DNA of 64,000 nt from Pusillimonas sp. UBA3987 (GTDB taxonomy: Bacteria; Pseudomonadota; Gammaproteobacteria; Burkholderiales; Burkholderiaceae_B). Positions 16,380 to 26,709 of this stretch are shown here, piece by piece. A program made the position numbers and the translations under genes. The notes under the pieces were generated by a model that saw nothing but the letters and a program-made list of their open reading frames with translations, was not told where the DNA came from and searched no databases. Position 1 is the stretch's first letter. Each line of letters starts with the position of its first letter. The DNA lies in NCBI GenBank assembly GCA_002384935.1, contig DGCD01000004.1, forward strand, positions 12,161 through 76,160, in the 5' to 3' direction.

Positions 16380-18484
16380 GATGCCTGGCCTTTTCGCTCA
16401 ACCAACAGTACTACCCCATGGGCCGGCACATCAACCGATGTCGCCTCTAGTGGTACCGGACCAGCCTCTGGTTCAGCAGAATTCAATGCATGTATCCACG
16501 CTCCCGTATGGGGCGGCAGTTGGAATATGATGTCGTCCGAGCTGGCATTAACAATAACAAATGATAGGTCAGTTCCCCCGGTGCCAAGCTCGACTGCCCG
16601 TCTGAGCCCCAGCACTTGGCGATCGGGAATACTCCATGCCGCATCACTCATTAGTTGGCCGTCCACGTCGAACCAGGCCACTCGTGTAACGCCCGGCGCA
16701 ATCTCTTGCTGCTCATCCTGGTAGCGCTCCCGCCGTAAAGACGGATGAGCGCTGCGCAACTGCGTAAGCCTGGCAACAAACGCGATCAGGTTCTGACCCT
16801 CGGGTTGGGCGGCCTGATCCCAGTTCAACCACGATATGCTGTTGTCCTGGCAGTACGCATTGTTGTTGCCGTCCTGGCTGTTGCCGAACTCATCGCCCGC
16901 CAGCAGCATGGGCGTCCCCATAGACAGCATGACAGTGCTCAACATAGCGCGCAGAATGCGGCCGCGTTGCATCAACGTTGACTCGTCGTCCGTCGTGCCC
17001 TCTACTCCCCAGTTGCTACTGGCATTTTCGCTATGGCCATCCTGATTCTCGTCGCCATTGGCTTCATTGTGCTTCTCGGAATAGCTCACAACATCCCAAG
17101 CCGTCAATCCATCGTGTGATGCCAGATAATTTATAGAGGCCCAGGGGCGCCGATGCCGCCGATCGAATACCTGAGGCGATCCGTTCAGACAGCCTGCCAG
17201 CGCGGTCAGCCGACCGGGATCGCCTCGCCAGAACTGGCGAACACTATCACGATACTGGTCGTTCCACTCGGCCATTCGAGGCGGGTGATTACCCAACTGA
17301 TAGCCGCCAGGGCCCACATCCCAAGGTTCGGAAATCAGCTTCAAACCCGACAAAACGGGATCTTGCAGTATCGCATCAAAAAAACCCGAGCCTGGATCAA
17401 AGCCCGTGCCTTCGCGACCCAATGACACGCCAAGGTCAAAGCGAAAGCCGTCAATCCGGTAGCTCTGTGCCCAATACCGCAATGAATCCATCACCATCTG
17501 CAACACGCGCGGGTGCGATAAATTAACCGTATTGCCGCAACCCGTGTCATTTATATAGTAGCGCTCCTCGTCCGGTACGAGCCGATAATAGCTGGCATTA
17601 TCCAGTCCACGCCAGGACAGAGTCGGACCCATTTCATTTCCTTCGGCGGTGTGGTTGTAGACCACATCGAGCAATACCTCGATACCTTCAGCTTGCAACC
17701 GGCGTATCGCTTTGCGAAGGTCGTTGGTCTGGCCGCTTTCAAGATATGCCGGCTCTGGAACGAAGAAGCCAAGGGTGTTATAGCCCCAGTAGTTGCGCAG
17801 ACCCCGTTCCACCAGAAAGCGATCCTGTAGAAATGCGTGTACCGGCATCAGTTCGATGGCCGTAATATCCAGCCTGTGCAAATGATCGATGAAACGAGGG
17901 TCGGCAAGACCGGCAAAGGTACCCCGCATCCGAGAAGGTAAATCCTCTCGCCGCATGGATACGCCCTTTACATGTGCTTCGTAAATGACTGTGCGAGCCC
18001 ATGACGTGCCAGGTCTGCTGTTACCGCCCCAATTGAAATTCTCTTCCGTCACCACACACTTGGGCATGTAAGCAGCACTATCCCGACGATCAAAGCTCAG
18101 ATCTCCACGGGGGTGATTCAGCCGATAGCCAAAAAGTGCATCCGACCAGCGAACATCGCCCAACCATTGACGCGCATAAGGGTCAAGCAGCAATTTATGC
18201 GGATTAAAACGATGACCGTTCACCGGATCGTAGGGCCCATGGGCCCGGTATCCATACACCAAGCCCGGCCCGGCATCGGGCAAATAGCCATGCCAGACCT
18301 CATCAGTGCACTCAGGCAAGGCCAATCGCTTGAGCTCTTTACGGCCCCGCGTATCGAATATGCATAACTCAATCCGTGCGGCGTTGGCGGAAAAAACGGC
18401 AAAATTCACACCGAGCCCCTCATTCGTTGCTCCTAATGGAGTGGGGCATCCAGCTTGGAGCTTATCAGGCAGGTTCACATACAT
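16376..18484 (-). CDS. glgX: Glycogen debranching enzyme GlgX
   Basis: 702 residues. An N-terminal CBM48 domain (about 12-110) with Pro-Leu-Gly-Ala-Thr-Asn-Glu-Gly-Leu-Gly-Val-Asn-Phe is followed by a GH13 isoamylase-type barrel with Asp350 (Asp-Gly-Phe-Arg-Phe-Asp-Leu), Glu386 (Ile-Ser-Glu-Pro-Trp-Asp) and Ser-His-Asp-Gly. GlgX cuts alpha-1,6 branches, mainly the short ones left by phosphorylase, and releases linear maltodextrins that MalQ, TreY and TreZ can use. No glycogen phosphorylase gene is in the window. Its start overlaps glgB by 20 bases and its stop overlaps treZ by 4. Confidence 0.96.
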   Translation of the reverse strand: MYVNLPDKLQAGCPTPLGATNEGLGVNFAVFSANAARIELCIFDTRGRKELKRLALPECTDEVWHGYLPDAGPGLVYGYRAHGPYDPVNGHRFNPHKLLLDPYARQWLGDVRWSDALFGYRLNHPRGDLSFDRRDSAAYMPKCVVTEENFNWGGNSRPGTSWARTVIYEAHVKGVSMRREDLPSRMRGTFAGLADPRFIDHLHRLDITAIELMPVHAFLQDRFLVERGLRNYWGYNTLGFFVPEPAYLESGQTNDLRKAIRRLQAEGIEVLLDVVYNHTAEGNEMGPTLSWRGLDNASYYRLVPDEERYYINDTGCGNTVNLSHPRVLQMVMDSLRYWAQSYRIDGFRFDLGVSLGREGTGFDPGSGFFDAILQDPVLSGLKLISEPWDVGPGGYQLGNHPPRMAEWNDQYRDSVRQFWRGDPGRLTALAGCLNGSPQVFDRRHRRPWASINYLASHDGLTAWDVVSYSEKHNEANGDENQDGHSENASSNWGVEGTTDDESTLMQRGRILRAMLSTVMLSMGTPMLLAGDEFGNSQDGNNNAYCQDNSISWLNWDQAAQPEGQNLIAFVARLTQLRSAHPSLRRERYQDEQQEIAPGVTRVAWFDVDGQLMSDAAWSIPDRQVLGLRRAVELGTGGTDLSFVIVNASSDDIIFQLPPHTGAWIHALNSAEPEAGPVPLEATSVDVPAHGVVLLVERKGQAS

Positions 18485-20420
18485 GTCCAGCTCCTTCGCA
18501 AGACAGTATCAGCGTCGACAAGGGAGGCAGCGTCAACGACAAAGACTGCGGTTTACCATGGGCGAAAACTCTTTCTGTCGCGACCGCGCTGGCGTTGCCC
18601 ATATTGCTGCCGCCATATGAAGAAGAGTCAGTGTTGAGTTTTTCCGCCCAGATACCGCCACAAGGTACCCCTACTCTGTATCCCTGGCGTGGTACCGGCG
18701 TCATGTTGCAGATAACCAGCAGACTTTCATTGCTGCAATGCCGTAGAAAGGCAAATACGCTATTGCCCGAGTCGTCACCAATTAACCATTCGAAACCCTC
18801 GGGCGAATCGTCGCTTGCATAAAGCGCTCGCGTTCTTTTATACAAGCCATTCAGGTCCTGGACCAGGTTTTTAACGCCGCCGTGAGCTGGATCGGCCAAC
18901 GCCTCCCAGTCGAGCTGTGCTTCATGGTTCCACTCATGTGCTTGAGCGAATTCGCCGCCCATGAAAATCAACTTTTTACCTGGGTGAGCCCACATAAAGC
19001 CAAAGTAGGCGCGCAAATTGGCAAATTGCTGCCAACGGTCTCCCGGCATTTTCTGCAGTAGCGAGCCCTTCCCATGGACGACCTCATCATGAGACAACGC
19101 CAGGATGAATTTTTCGGTCCAGGCATAAACCAGGCCGAAGGTAAAGTCATTATGACCATAGCGGCGATGAATCGGATCACGTCGCATATACCTTAGCGTG
19201 TCGTTCATCCAGCCCATATTCCATTTGTAATGAAAGCCCAGGCCGTCGACGTTTACGGGCGCAGTGACGCCTGCCCAGGCTGTGGATTCCTCAGCAATCA
19301 TGATTACGCCTGAGTAATCGTTCGTGACTGCGGCGTTCAATTGCTGGATGAACTCTTTGGCGTCCAGGTTCTCGCGTCCTCCGTGCTTGTTGGGAATCCA
19401 TTGCCCCTGTTGTCGGCTGTAGTCCAGATAGAGCATCGACGCTACCGCATCAACACGCAAGCCATCGACATGGAATCTTTCAATCCATTCGCGCGCACTG
19501 GCAACCAGAAAGTTACGCACCTCGTTGCGCCCGAAGTTGTAAATCAACGTATCCCAGTCAGGATGCCAGCCCTGCCGTTTATCCTCATGCTCATAGAGAG
19601 CCGTCCCGTCGAAACGCGCGAGGCCATAGGCATCGGATGGAAAGTGTGCCGGCACCCAGTCCAGAATCAAGCCCAGCCCCGCAGCATGGCAACGGTCGAC
19701 GAACCGGGCGAACTCTTTGGGCGAGCCCCATCTGGCCGTCGGCGCGAACATGCCCAAAGGTTGGTAGCCCCAGGATCCGCCAAACGGATGCTCAGTAATC
19801 GGCAGTAGTTCAATATGGGTGAATTGCATGGCGACGGCATAGTCGATCAGTTTAGGACCGACATGGTCCCAGACACTGCCCTCATGAGCCGGCCTCAACC
19901 ATGACCCCATGTGCACTTCATAGATCAATAGCGGCGCGTTCGAGGACTGTCTTGCCGGCCGCTCGGCAACCCAGTCAAAATCAGTCCAGACAAATTCGTC
20001 CGGTGAGCCGACGACCGATGCATCACCTGGCGGCCGTTCTGTAAGCCGGGCCAATGGGTCGGCCTTGAGCGGCAGCTTACCGCCATAGCGATCCAGCAGC
20101 TCGAATTTGTATAACGAGCCGGCAGTCACGCCGGGAACAAACGTTTCCCACACGCCCGCTCCTGAATGTAGAGACATTGGATTTCGCGTGCCATCCCAGG
20201 TATTGAAATCACCCACAACCGACACCTGCATCGCATTAGGCGCCCAGACCGCGAAACGAACGCCTCGTACTCCGTCGCGTTCAACCACGTGGGCGCCCAG
20301 GCAGTCTGCAAGCCGTTCATGGCGGCCTTCGCCGATTAAATGCAGATCCAGCTCGCCCAAGAAAGGAAGTAACGACGAAGAAACAGAATCTCCAGCGTGC
20401 TTGTCAACAGAGTGCTTCAT
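18465..20420 (-). CDS. glgB: 1,4-alpha-glucan branching enzyme GlgB
   Basis: 651 residues. CBM48 (about 45-130) and a GH13 barrel carry nucleophile Asp324 (Asp-Gly-Leu-Arg-Val-Asp-Ala-Val), acid Glu377 (Ile-Ala-Glu-Glu-Ser-Thr) and Ser-His-Asp-Glu-Val-Val-His-Gly. It lacks the extra N1 domain of the longest GlgB proteins. It moves chain segments to make alpha-1,6 branches, whichever route (GlgA or GlgE) made the chain. The ATG at 20420 is chosen over an upstream TTG (20459) because AAAGGAAG stands before it and it follows the treS/pep2 stop by 13 bases. Confidence 0.96.
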   Translation of the reverse strand: MKHSVDKHAGDSVSSSLLPFLGELDLHLIGEGRHERLADCLGAHVVERDGVRGVRFAVWAPNAMQVSVVGDFNTWDGTRNPMSLHSGAGVWETFVPGVTAGSLYKFELLDRYGGKLPLKADPLARLTERPPGDASVVGSPDEFVWTDFDWVAERPARQSSNAPLLIYEVHMGSWLRPAHEGSVWDHVGPKLIDYAVAMQFTHIELLPITEHPFGGSWGYQPLGMFAPTARWGSPKEFARFVDRCHAAGLGLILDWVPAHFPSDAYGLARFDGTALYEHEDKRQGWHPDWDTLIYNFGRNEVRNFLVASAREWIERFHVDGLRVDAVASMLYLDYSRQQGQWIPNKHGGRENLDAKEFIQQLNAAVTNDYSGVIMIAEESTAWAGVTAPVNVDGLGFHYKWNMGWMNDTLRYMRRDPIHRRYGHNDFTFGLVYAWTEKFILALSHDEVVHGKGSLLQKMPGDRWQQFANLRAYFGFMWAHPGKKLIFMGGEFAQAHEWNHEAQLDWEALADPAHGGVKNLVQDLNGLYKRTRALYASDDSPEGFEWLIGDDSGNSVFAFLRHCSNESLLVICNMTPVPRQGYRVGVPCGGIWAEKLNTDSSSYGGSNMGNASAVATERVFAHGKPQSLSLTLPPLSTLILSCEGAGHVCEPA

Positions 20421-20433
20421 GGTCCGTCTTCCT

Positions 20434-23400
20434 TTAGGGTTTGCGATTTCCCGGCACAAGCTTTCGCGTCATGCCGAGCAAGCCCATTAATGGTATGTGC
20501 AGCCAATCGGGGCGGTGAACGGCTTCATATGAAACTTCGTAAATCGCCTTCTCCAATAGCGCCAGATCCAACAATGCCTGATCGGCAGGGTTTAGCACAC
20601 GTGCCTTCTCATCTGTCCCAGCGTTGCCGCCCTGTGGCTGAGAATGCTTTGAGTCCTCGTGCCGTGCAGACATATAGCCCGCCAAGAACGCCGCGCTTGC
20701 ACTGTCGCGGAACCGGTCCGCCAAAACCCTTCCTTGTTCCCCATCAACCGGTAGCGTCCTATCGTGGCCGAACAAGGCTGCTGCATAATCCAGCGAACGA
20801 AGCAAACCAGCCACGTCCCGCCATGGACTCGTCTTGGCGCGCCGCGATGCCATGGGCCGAGCCGGCTCACCTTCGAAATCTATTAAATACACATCACTTT
20901 GGGCAACCAGCACTTGCCCAAGGTGGAAATCACCATGTATGCGGGTAAGCATGCTTCCCGCAAGAAATCCCGACAATTCCTCAACCTGGTTCAACAAACC
21001 CTGCTTGGCGCCCTTCAACTCTTTCAACATGCCGGCTATGGACCCGTCAGATATCGGAGATATTGCACGAAGCGCTTGGTTCAGATCATGGATGACGGAC
21101 TTTGCCCACCGGCGCCCATCCCCGACATCGGCCACCTCAGGTGTGAAGGCCGGATCATCGCTTGGCTGAGCCAACACCTCATGCATTTGGGCTAGCCGAA
21201 CTCCCAAGGTTTCCAGCAGTGTGTTGTAACCGGCAAGCTCTTCTTCATACGAGCTACCATCGCCTCTTGTGAGCGCGGCGTTCTCCTGCACTCGTTTCAG
21301 GTAATCCGCCGTCCACGTCCATGCATCTCCCTGATTGGCAACATAAGCGGTTAAAAGCGCCACAGTCGCAGCTTCACCGTTATTTCGTGCACGTACCAGT
21401 TCGCCCAGCAATGATGTCCCGTTGGCGTAACCGGCGCGAGTCAAATGGCGCGTCATTTCCGCCTCTGGGTGCACGCCTTCGCGAAGACGTCTTACAAGCT
21501 TGATAACTACCAGGTTTCCCACAATGATGGAGCTGTTGGATTGCTCGCCTCCAAACCAATCCACCGACATCTGATCAGCCCACGCCACATCGTCCAGGCC
21601 CGATTCGGGCAGGAACCGCAGCACAGACTCATCGGAAGAATGCTTGGCGGCCAGTTGCGTTCCTTCACGAAAGTGCTGAACCAGACTCAAGGCGAATTCA
21701 GGCATGCTGATCGCATCGGTCAGTAAACCCAACGCCGAACCGCGCCGCAGCCGCGCCAAACCATACGCTTCTGCCATGGCCGGCGCGGGATCCGCCCACA
21801 CAGCGGCCAGCGGCAAGATATATTGCAAACTAGCGCCGTCGGCATCCCTCACTTCAAACTCGGCCAAATAGAGTGGAGGTTGCTCAGATAATGAAACGGC
21901 ATAGTTGAGTTTTGTTTCAACGATTTTCGACCCGTTCGAGAACCACCTTTGGCGTGGCAGATAGACGGGCATCACTACGTTGCACAGCAACCTGCTGGAT
22001 GTTTCGTGTAACCGCAACTGATTTTGTGCGGCGGCACTATTGCTAAGTACCAACGTCGCATACTCGGGCATTTGCTCGGGAACCGTCGCGTGCCAATCCG
22101 GCGGGGTAGCCACGGAGCTCAATTCGAACCAGTAAAATCCATAAGGCGGCAAGGTCAACAGATAAGGCAATTCGCCAATGGGGGGGAAAGCAGTACCGCC
22201 CAGCATTTCAATGGGTACACGGCCGGACATGAACGCCAGGTCGAGCTCCACTGGCTGGGAAGCGTTGGACAAGTTCGCTACGCAAAGCAAAGACTGCTCT
22301 TCATATTCCCGCAAGTAAGCTAGTATCTTTCGATTGCCCGGATACAAAGTGCGCAGGGTACCCCTTCCAAATACGCAAGACTGCTGGCGTTTTGCCAGCA
22401 TTTTCCGAGTCCAATTAAGCAACGAGTGGGGATCTCGATGTTGAGCTTCAACATTAATGGACTCATAGCCATAAAGTGGGCCCATCAACACCGGGAGCGT
22501 CAGACGCTCCGGGTCGACGCGCGAGAATCCGCCGTTGCGATCCGGCGACCACTGCATGGGAGTGCGTACGCCGTCGCGATCACCCAGGTGGATGTTGTCA
22601 CCCATACCGATTTCGTCGCCATAATACAAAACTGGGGTACCCGGCATGGACAGCAATAGACTGTTCATAAGCTCTATCCGACGTCGATCACGCTCCAACA
22701 GGGGCGCCAGGCGTCGGCGTATGCCAAGATTGATCCGTGCCCGCGGGTCGGCGGCGTAGACCTCCCACAAATAGTCTCGCTCGCGGCTGGTCACCATCTC
22801 CAACGTCAGTTCATCATGATTACGCAGGAATATTGCCCATTGGCACTTATCAGGAATATCCGGCGTCTGCGACATAATGTCAGTAATGGGAAGGCGATCG
22901 GATTGCGCAATCGCCATATACATCCGGGGCATCAACGGAAAGTGAAATGCCATGTGACATTCGTCTCCATGACCAAAATATTCTTGCGCGTCCTCGGGCC
23001 ACTGATTCGCTTCCGCGAGTAACATGCGATCAGGATAGCGCTCTTCGATCACCGCCCGAATCCGCTTGAGCACGTCATGGGTCTCAGGCAGATTCTCGTT
23101 GCTCGTCCCTTCCCTTTCTACCAAGTACGGCACAGCGTCCAGGCGCAGCCCGTCAACGCCCATATCAAGCCAAAAAGACATTATCGAGATGACCGCATCG
23201 AACACCTTCGGGTTGTCAAAGTTCAGATCGGGCTGATGGGAATAGAACCGATGCCAGAAGTACGCGCCTGCCACGGGATCCCACGTCCAGTTGGATTTTT
23301 CGGTATCGCAGAAAATAACGCGCGTGCCTGCATAAGCCTGATCGGTATCGGACCATACGTAGAAATTACGGGCCGCTGAACCTGCTGGAGCGTGACGTGC

Positions 23401-23778
23401 CTTTTCGAACCAGGGATGGCGATCAGACGTATGGTTGATTACCAGTTCGGTAATTACCCGCAGATTACGAGCGTGTGCCGCTCGTACGAACGCCCTGACA
23501 TTGGCCAACGTTCCATACTCGGGATGGACAGTGCGATAGTCGGCAATGTCGTAACCATCGTCCAGACGCGGCGAAGAATAAAACGGCAACAGCCAGATCG
23601 TGTTCACGCCCAACTCGACAATATAGTCGAGCTTGGACAGCAACCCTTTGAAGTCGCCGATACCATCGTTATTCGCATCAAAGAAGGATTTCACATGCAG
23701 TTGATAGATGACCGCGTCCTTGTACCAGAGCTCGTCGTTCGAAACACGCTGCTCCGTTGTGGATGTTTTCGATTTCAT
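20434..23778 (-). CDS. Trehalose synthase-maltokinase fusion (TreS-Pep2)
   Basis: 1114 residues. The TreS half (about 1-550) is a GH13 trehalose/maltose isomerase with nucleophile Asp214 (Gly-Leu-Arg-Leu-Asp-Ala-Val), acid Glu256 (Leu-Ala-Glu-Ala-Asn-Gln) and Leu-Arg-Asn-His-Asp-Glu. The Pep2 half (about 600-1114) is an aminoglycoside-phosphotransferase-like maltokinase with His-Gly-Asp-Phe-His-Leu-Gly-Gln near residue 950 and Ile-Asp-Phe-Glu-Gly-Glu-Pro after it. One chain can thus turn trehalose into maltose and then maltose-1-phosphate, the donor for GlgE encoded just upstream. ATG 23778 (GGGAGGG before it) overlaps the glgE stop as TAATG; a GTG at 23799 is less likely. Confidence 0.96.
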   Translation of the reverse strand: MKSKTSTTEQRVSNDELWYKDAVIYQLHVKSFFDANNDGIGDFKGLLSKLDYIVELGVNTIWLLPFYSSPRLDDGYDIADYRTVHPEYGTLANVRAFVRAAHARNLRVITELVINHTSDRHPWFEKARHAPAGSAARNFYVWSDTDQAYAGTRVIFCDTEKSNWTWDPVAGAYFWHRFYSHQPDLNFDNPKVFDAVISIMSFWLDMGVDGLRLDAVPYLVEREGTSNENLPETHDVLKRIRAVIEERYPDRMLLAEANQWPEDAQEYFGHGDECHMAFHFPLMPRMYMAIAQSDRLPITDIMSQTPDIPDKCQWAIFLRNHDELTLEMVTSRERDYLWEVYAADPRARINLGIRRRLAPLLERDRRRIELMNSLLLSMPGTPVLYYGDEIGMGDNIHLGDRDGVRTPMQWSPDRNGGFSRVDPERLTLPVLMGPLYGYESINVEAQHRDPHSLLNWTRKMLAKRQQSCVFGRGTLRTLYPGNRKILAYLREYEEQSLLCVANLSNASQPVELDLAFMSGRVPIEMLGGTAFPPIGELPYLLTLPPYGFYWFELSSVATPPDWHATVPEQMPEYATLVLSNSAAAQNQLRLHETSSRLLCNVVMPVYLPRQRWFSNGSKIVETKLNYAVSLSEQPPLYLAEFEVRDADGASLQYILPLAAVWADPAPAMAEAYGLARLRRGSALGLLTDAISMPEFALSLVQHFREGTQLAAKHSSDESVLRFLPESGLDDVAWADQMSVDWFGGEQSNSSIIVGNLVVIKLVRRLREGVHPEAEMTRHLTRAGYANGTSLLGELVRARNNGEAATVALLTAYVANQGDAWTWTADYLKRVQENAALTRGDGSSYEEELAGYNTLLETLGVRLAQMHEVLAQPSDDPAFTPEVADVGDGRRWAKSVIHDLNQALRAISPISDGSIAGMLKELKGAKQGLLNQVEELSGFLAGSMLTRIHGDFHLGQVLVAQSDVYLIDFEGEPARPMASRRAKTSPWRDVAGLLRSLDYAAALFGHDRTLPVDGEQGRVLADRFRDSASAAFLAGYMSARHEDSKHSQPQGGNAGTDEKARVLNPADQALLDLALLEKAIYEVSYEAVHRPDWLHIPLMGLLGMTRKLVPGNRKP

Positions 23779-26708
23779 TAACTTGGAACCCTCCCCCACA
23801 CAAGAAAAGGCGTTTGCGACGTCATCTCGACAAAATGATATTTACCCGTCAATGAAAAGCGCCGCCCGTCAAAAAGATCTTCCAACTCAACTCGAGCGTC
23901 GTCAGACATGCCCCATTCCCAAAGCGGCAGTTCCAGCGTTGCGGAATGGGGCGAATGCGGATCCAGGTTGACCACCACCAGAACAATATCGTCGCCCTCT
24001 GGCGATGTTTTGCTATAAAAAATCAAGTGTTCGCTATCGATCCTATGAAAGCGAATTCCCAAGTGCGTATGCAGCGCCGGGTGTGCACGACGAATCCGGT
24101 TCAGCCGTGTAATCTCGAATGTAATATTTTCTGGGGCATCCCAATCGCGCCACCTCAACTGGTACTTCTCGGAGTTCAAGTATTCCTCGCGACCCGGCAT
24201 CGGCTCTCCCTCGCAAAGCTCGAAACCGCTATACATGCCCCACAAGCCGGACATCGTTGTTGCCAGCACGGCGCGAATGAGAAAGCCTGGCCGTCCCGAC
24301 GTCTGTAAGTAATATGGATTGATATCCGGCGTATTAACAAAAAAATTGGGCCGGAAAAAGCCGCGTATCGGATGCTGATTCAGCTCACTCAGATAATCGG
24401 TCAGCTCCTGCTTAGTATTGCGCCAGGTAAAGTAGCTATATGACTGCGAGAACCCTATTTTGGCCAGTCTGTACATCATGGCCGGCTTCGTGAACGCCTC
24501 GGAAAGAAAGATCACGTCAGGGTGCCGGGCGTGCACGTCTGAGATCAACCATTGCCAGAAAGGCAGAGGCTTGGTGTGTGGATTATCCACGCGAAAAATG
24601 CGAACTCCTTGCGCGATCCAGAAGTTCACCACATCTCGCAACTGTCGCCAAAGAGCGGCACGCTCTCGGACGCTGGCTTGCTCACTATAAAAGTCTGGAT
24701 TAACGATATCTTCGTATTTCTTGGGTGGATTTTCAGCATATTGCACCGTGCCGTCCTCGCGCCATGCAAACCACGTTGGATGCTTGACAAGCCAGGGATG
24801 ATCGGGCGAGCATTGCACCGCGAAATCCAGAGCGATTTCCATTCCATGGTCGGCAGCACACTGAACCAGCCGCTTGAAGTCCTCGAGCGTGCCCAGTTGC
24901 GGATGTACCGCATCATGGCCACCTTCAGGCGCTCCGATCGCGTAGGGGCTGCCGGGATCATCGGGCGACGCGCTAAGGGCATTGTTCTTGCCTTTTCGAT
25001 TCTTTCTTCCAATGGGATGAATGGGAGGGAAGTACAAAACATCAAAACCCATCTTCTGGATGGCCGGCAAGCGTTGAATAACGTCCATAAGCGTGCCGTG
25101 CATTTCCGGTGCTGCGCCGCAGGACCTGGGAAAGAGCTCGTACCAACTTGCAAACGCAGCCCTGCGCCGCTCAACCCACAGCGGGTAAGACACAGGGCAC
25201 GTGGTTTCAAAGCTTCCCTCGCGCCATGCGCGTATCGTGTAACAATGGGCTCCCGGCAGAACCGGCCGAAACCGCGCCTGCCAGCGATCATTACCCAACG
25301 CAATCATGGGTACCTCATGCCAGTGCGCAGCTTCAGCTTCGCGCCATAGAAGCTGAGCTGTCACGCGCGCGTGGCCGTCGGAAAATACAGTTGCCTCGAC
25401 CTCTATCAGTTGTCCAACCGTTGCGCGAGACGCAAATGCCCCGCCTTCGACGGACGGCAAAACATTCTCGATCGCGATGCGGGGTGCGCGCAATGCTTTT
25501 TGAACGCTTAGTCGGGTGAAGGTGGTTGTATTCTGATGCTGCCTCCTGGCTTTATTCGCCGCGTCCACCGGCGCAAGAAAGAGTATCCGGCTCGATTCGG
25601 GCTTGATTTCAAAGGCCATATCCTCCATATCCTGCACATCGAAGGTATAACCATCAGGCAGCCGTCCTAGAAGCGCAAGCCAGTGAATCTGCACTTTCGA
25701 AACAGGGCTTGGATTAATTGCCAAAACCACCCGTCCCCGCCTTAAAACCGTGGCAGCCGACAATGGCCCTGACAATACATCCGCTATATAGCTATGCTCG
25801 GCATCCATCGTTCGCGATAGACGATTCATTTCGATCACAACCTCGGGGCCTACCTCATGCGCTAATGCCATCGGAAATGCAAGCCCCTGCCCCAGAACCG
25901 CGGCAGCGCGCAAACGGCATAACGTACGCTCGCGCGCATGATCCGTGTAAGTCATGGGCGACGTCCCCAGCATCAACGCGTCAATATCCGCAACCGGGGC
26001 CGCCACAGGCGCGATCGCCTTGAGGCGGTCCCTTTCATCCATGAGCCAGGATGCACGGCCATCCCACCAAGGTAATGAAGAAAAGCACGCATCGAAACCC
26101 GCCTCGGTCAACGCATCAACGTCCTCCGCACTCAAACCGGGCGTCCACACCAGAAACTGAAAAGCATCCGCCTGCAGTTGCGTACGCGCGATTAATTCGC
26201 GCCACTGCCCGGTCGAAAAAAACATAGGAGCCGCGCAGCGTACGCCATGCACCCCCGAGCGATTAAGCGTGCTTAAAGTCAATATCCAAAAGTCCATTGA
26301 CTCAGCATCCGACCCCCTCCCGCCCAATGCATTTAATTCGGGACGAAAGTCGAGGAAAAAACGCAGTCCATGCGTGTCACATAGACTGGCTAATGCGCTG
26401 CATGACATCCATTCACTCACATCGCCGGTGCGCTCCATTTGCTTCTCGTCGAATGCTGAGTTCTTCTGAAACACAGTGCCAATCCAGTCTGGCATATTGA
26501 TCAGAATGCTGTTGAACCCCAACCGTTGAGCCTGCCGGCAAATCTGCTCCCATTGCTGCAAGAAGGGGGTATTAGTCTCTTGCTTGAGCTTGGGCAGGTC
26601 ACGGATATCCACACAACAAATGCGCAGAAAGCGCTCGCTATCCCCTTCGCCTCCAGGTAGTTCGGATATGCCGTAATGTCCGGTTCCTCGTTTGACAAGC
26701 TCATCCAT
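23778..26708 (-). CDS. glgE: Alpha-1,4-glucan:maltose-1-phosphate maltosyltransferase GlgE, long form
   Basis: 976 residues from ATG 26708, directly after the glgA stop; in-frame starts further upstream lie inside glgA. The C-terminal about 565 residues are a standard GlgE: an N-terminal immunoglobulin-like DUF3416 domain from about residue 411, then a GH13_3 barrel with Arg-Val-Asp-Asn-Pro-His-Thr-Lys, Leu-Ser-Glu-Ala-Phe-Thr and Asn-Thr-Pro-Asp-Ile. GlgE extends alpha-1,4-glucan by two glucoses from maltose-1-phosphate. The first about 410 residues are a second amylase-like fold without an evident catalytic set, as in other long proteobacterial forms; its role is unknown. It is the second gene of the operon. 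Confidence 0.93.
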   Translation of the reverse strand: MDELVKRGTGHYGISELPGGEGDSERFLRICCVDIRDLPKLKQETNTPFLQQWEQICRQAQRLGFNSILINMPDWIGTVFQKNSAFDEKQMERTGDVSEWMSCSALASLCDTHGLRFFLDFRPELNALGGRGSDAESMDFWILTLSTLNRSGVHGVRCAAPMFFSTGQWRELIARTQLQADAFQFLVWTPGLSAEDVDALTEAGFDACFSSLPWWDGRASWLMDERDRLKAIAPVAAPVADIDALMLGTSPMTYTDHARERTLCRLRAAAVLGQGLAFPMALAHEVGPEVVIEMNRLSRTMDAEHSYIADVLSGPLSAATVLRRGRVVLAINPSPVSKVQIHWLALLGRLPDGYTFDVQDMEDMAFEIKPESSRILFLAPVDAANKARRQHQNTTTFTRLSVQKALRAPRIAIENVLPSVEGGAFASRATVGQLIEVEATVFSDGHARVTAQLLWREAEAAHWHEVPMIALGNDRWQARFRPVLPGAHCYTIRAWREGSFETTCPVSYPLWVERRRAAFASWYELFPRSCGAAPEMHGTLMDVIQRLPAIQKMGFDVLYFPPIHPIGRKNRKGKNNALSASPDDPGSPYAIGAPEGGHDAVHPQLGTLEDFKRLVQCAADHGMEIALDFAVQCSPDHPWLVKHPTWFAWREDGTVQYAENPPKKYEDIVNPDFYSEQASVRERAALWRQLRDVVNFWIAQGVRIFRVDNPHTKPLPFWQWLISDVHARHPDVIFLSEAFTKPAMMYRLAKIGFSQSYSYFTWRNTKQELTDYLSELNQHPIRGFFRPNFFVNTPDINPYYLQTSGRPGFLIRAVLATTMSGLWGMYSGFELCEGEPMPGREEYLNSEKYQLRWRDWDAPENITFEITRLNRIRRAHPALHTHLGIRFHRIDSEHLIFYSKTSPEGDDIVLVVVNLDPHSPHSATLELPLWEWGMSDDARVELEDLFDGRRFSLTGKYHFVEMTSQTPFLVWGRVPS

Positions 26709-26709
26709 A

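Noticed and set aside
20421..20459. Upstream TTG start for glgB
   Set aside because: No ribosome site, and it overlaps the treS/pep2 stop; ATG 20420 has AAAGGAAG.
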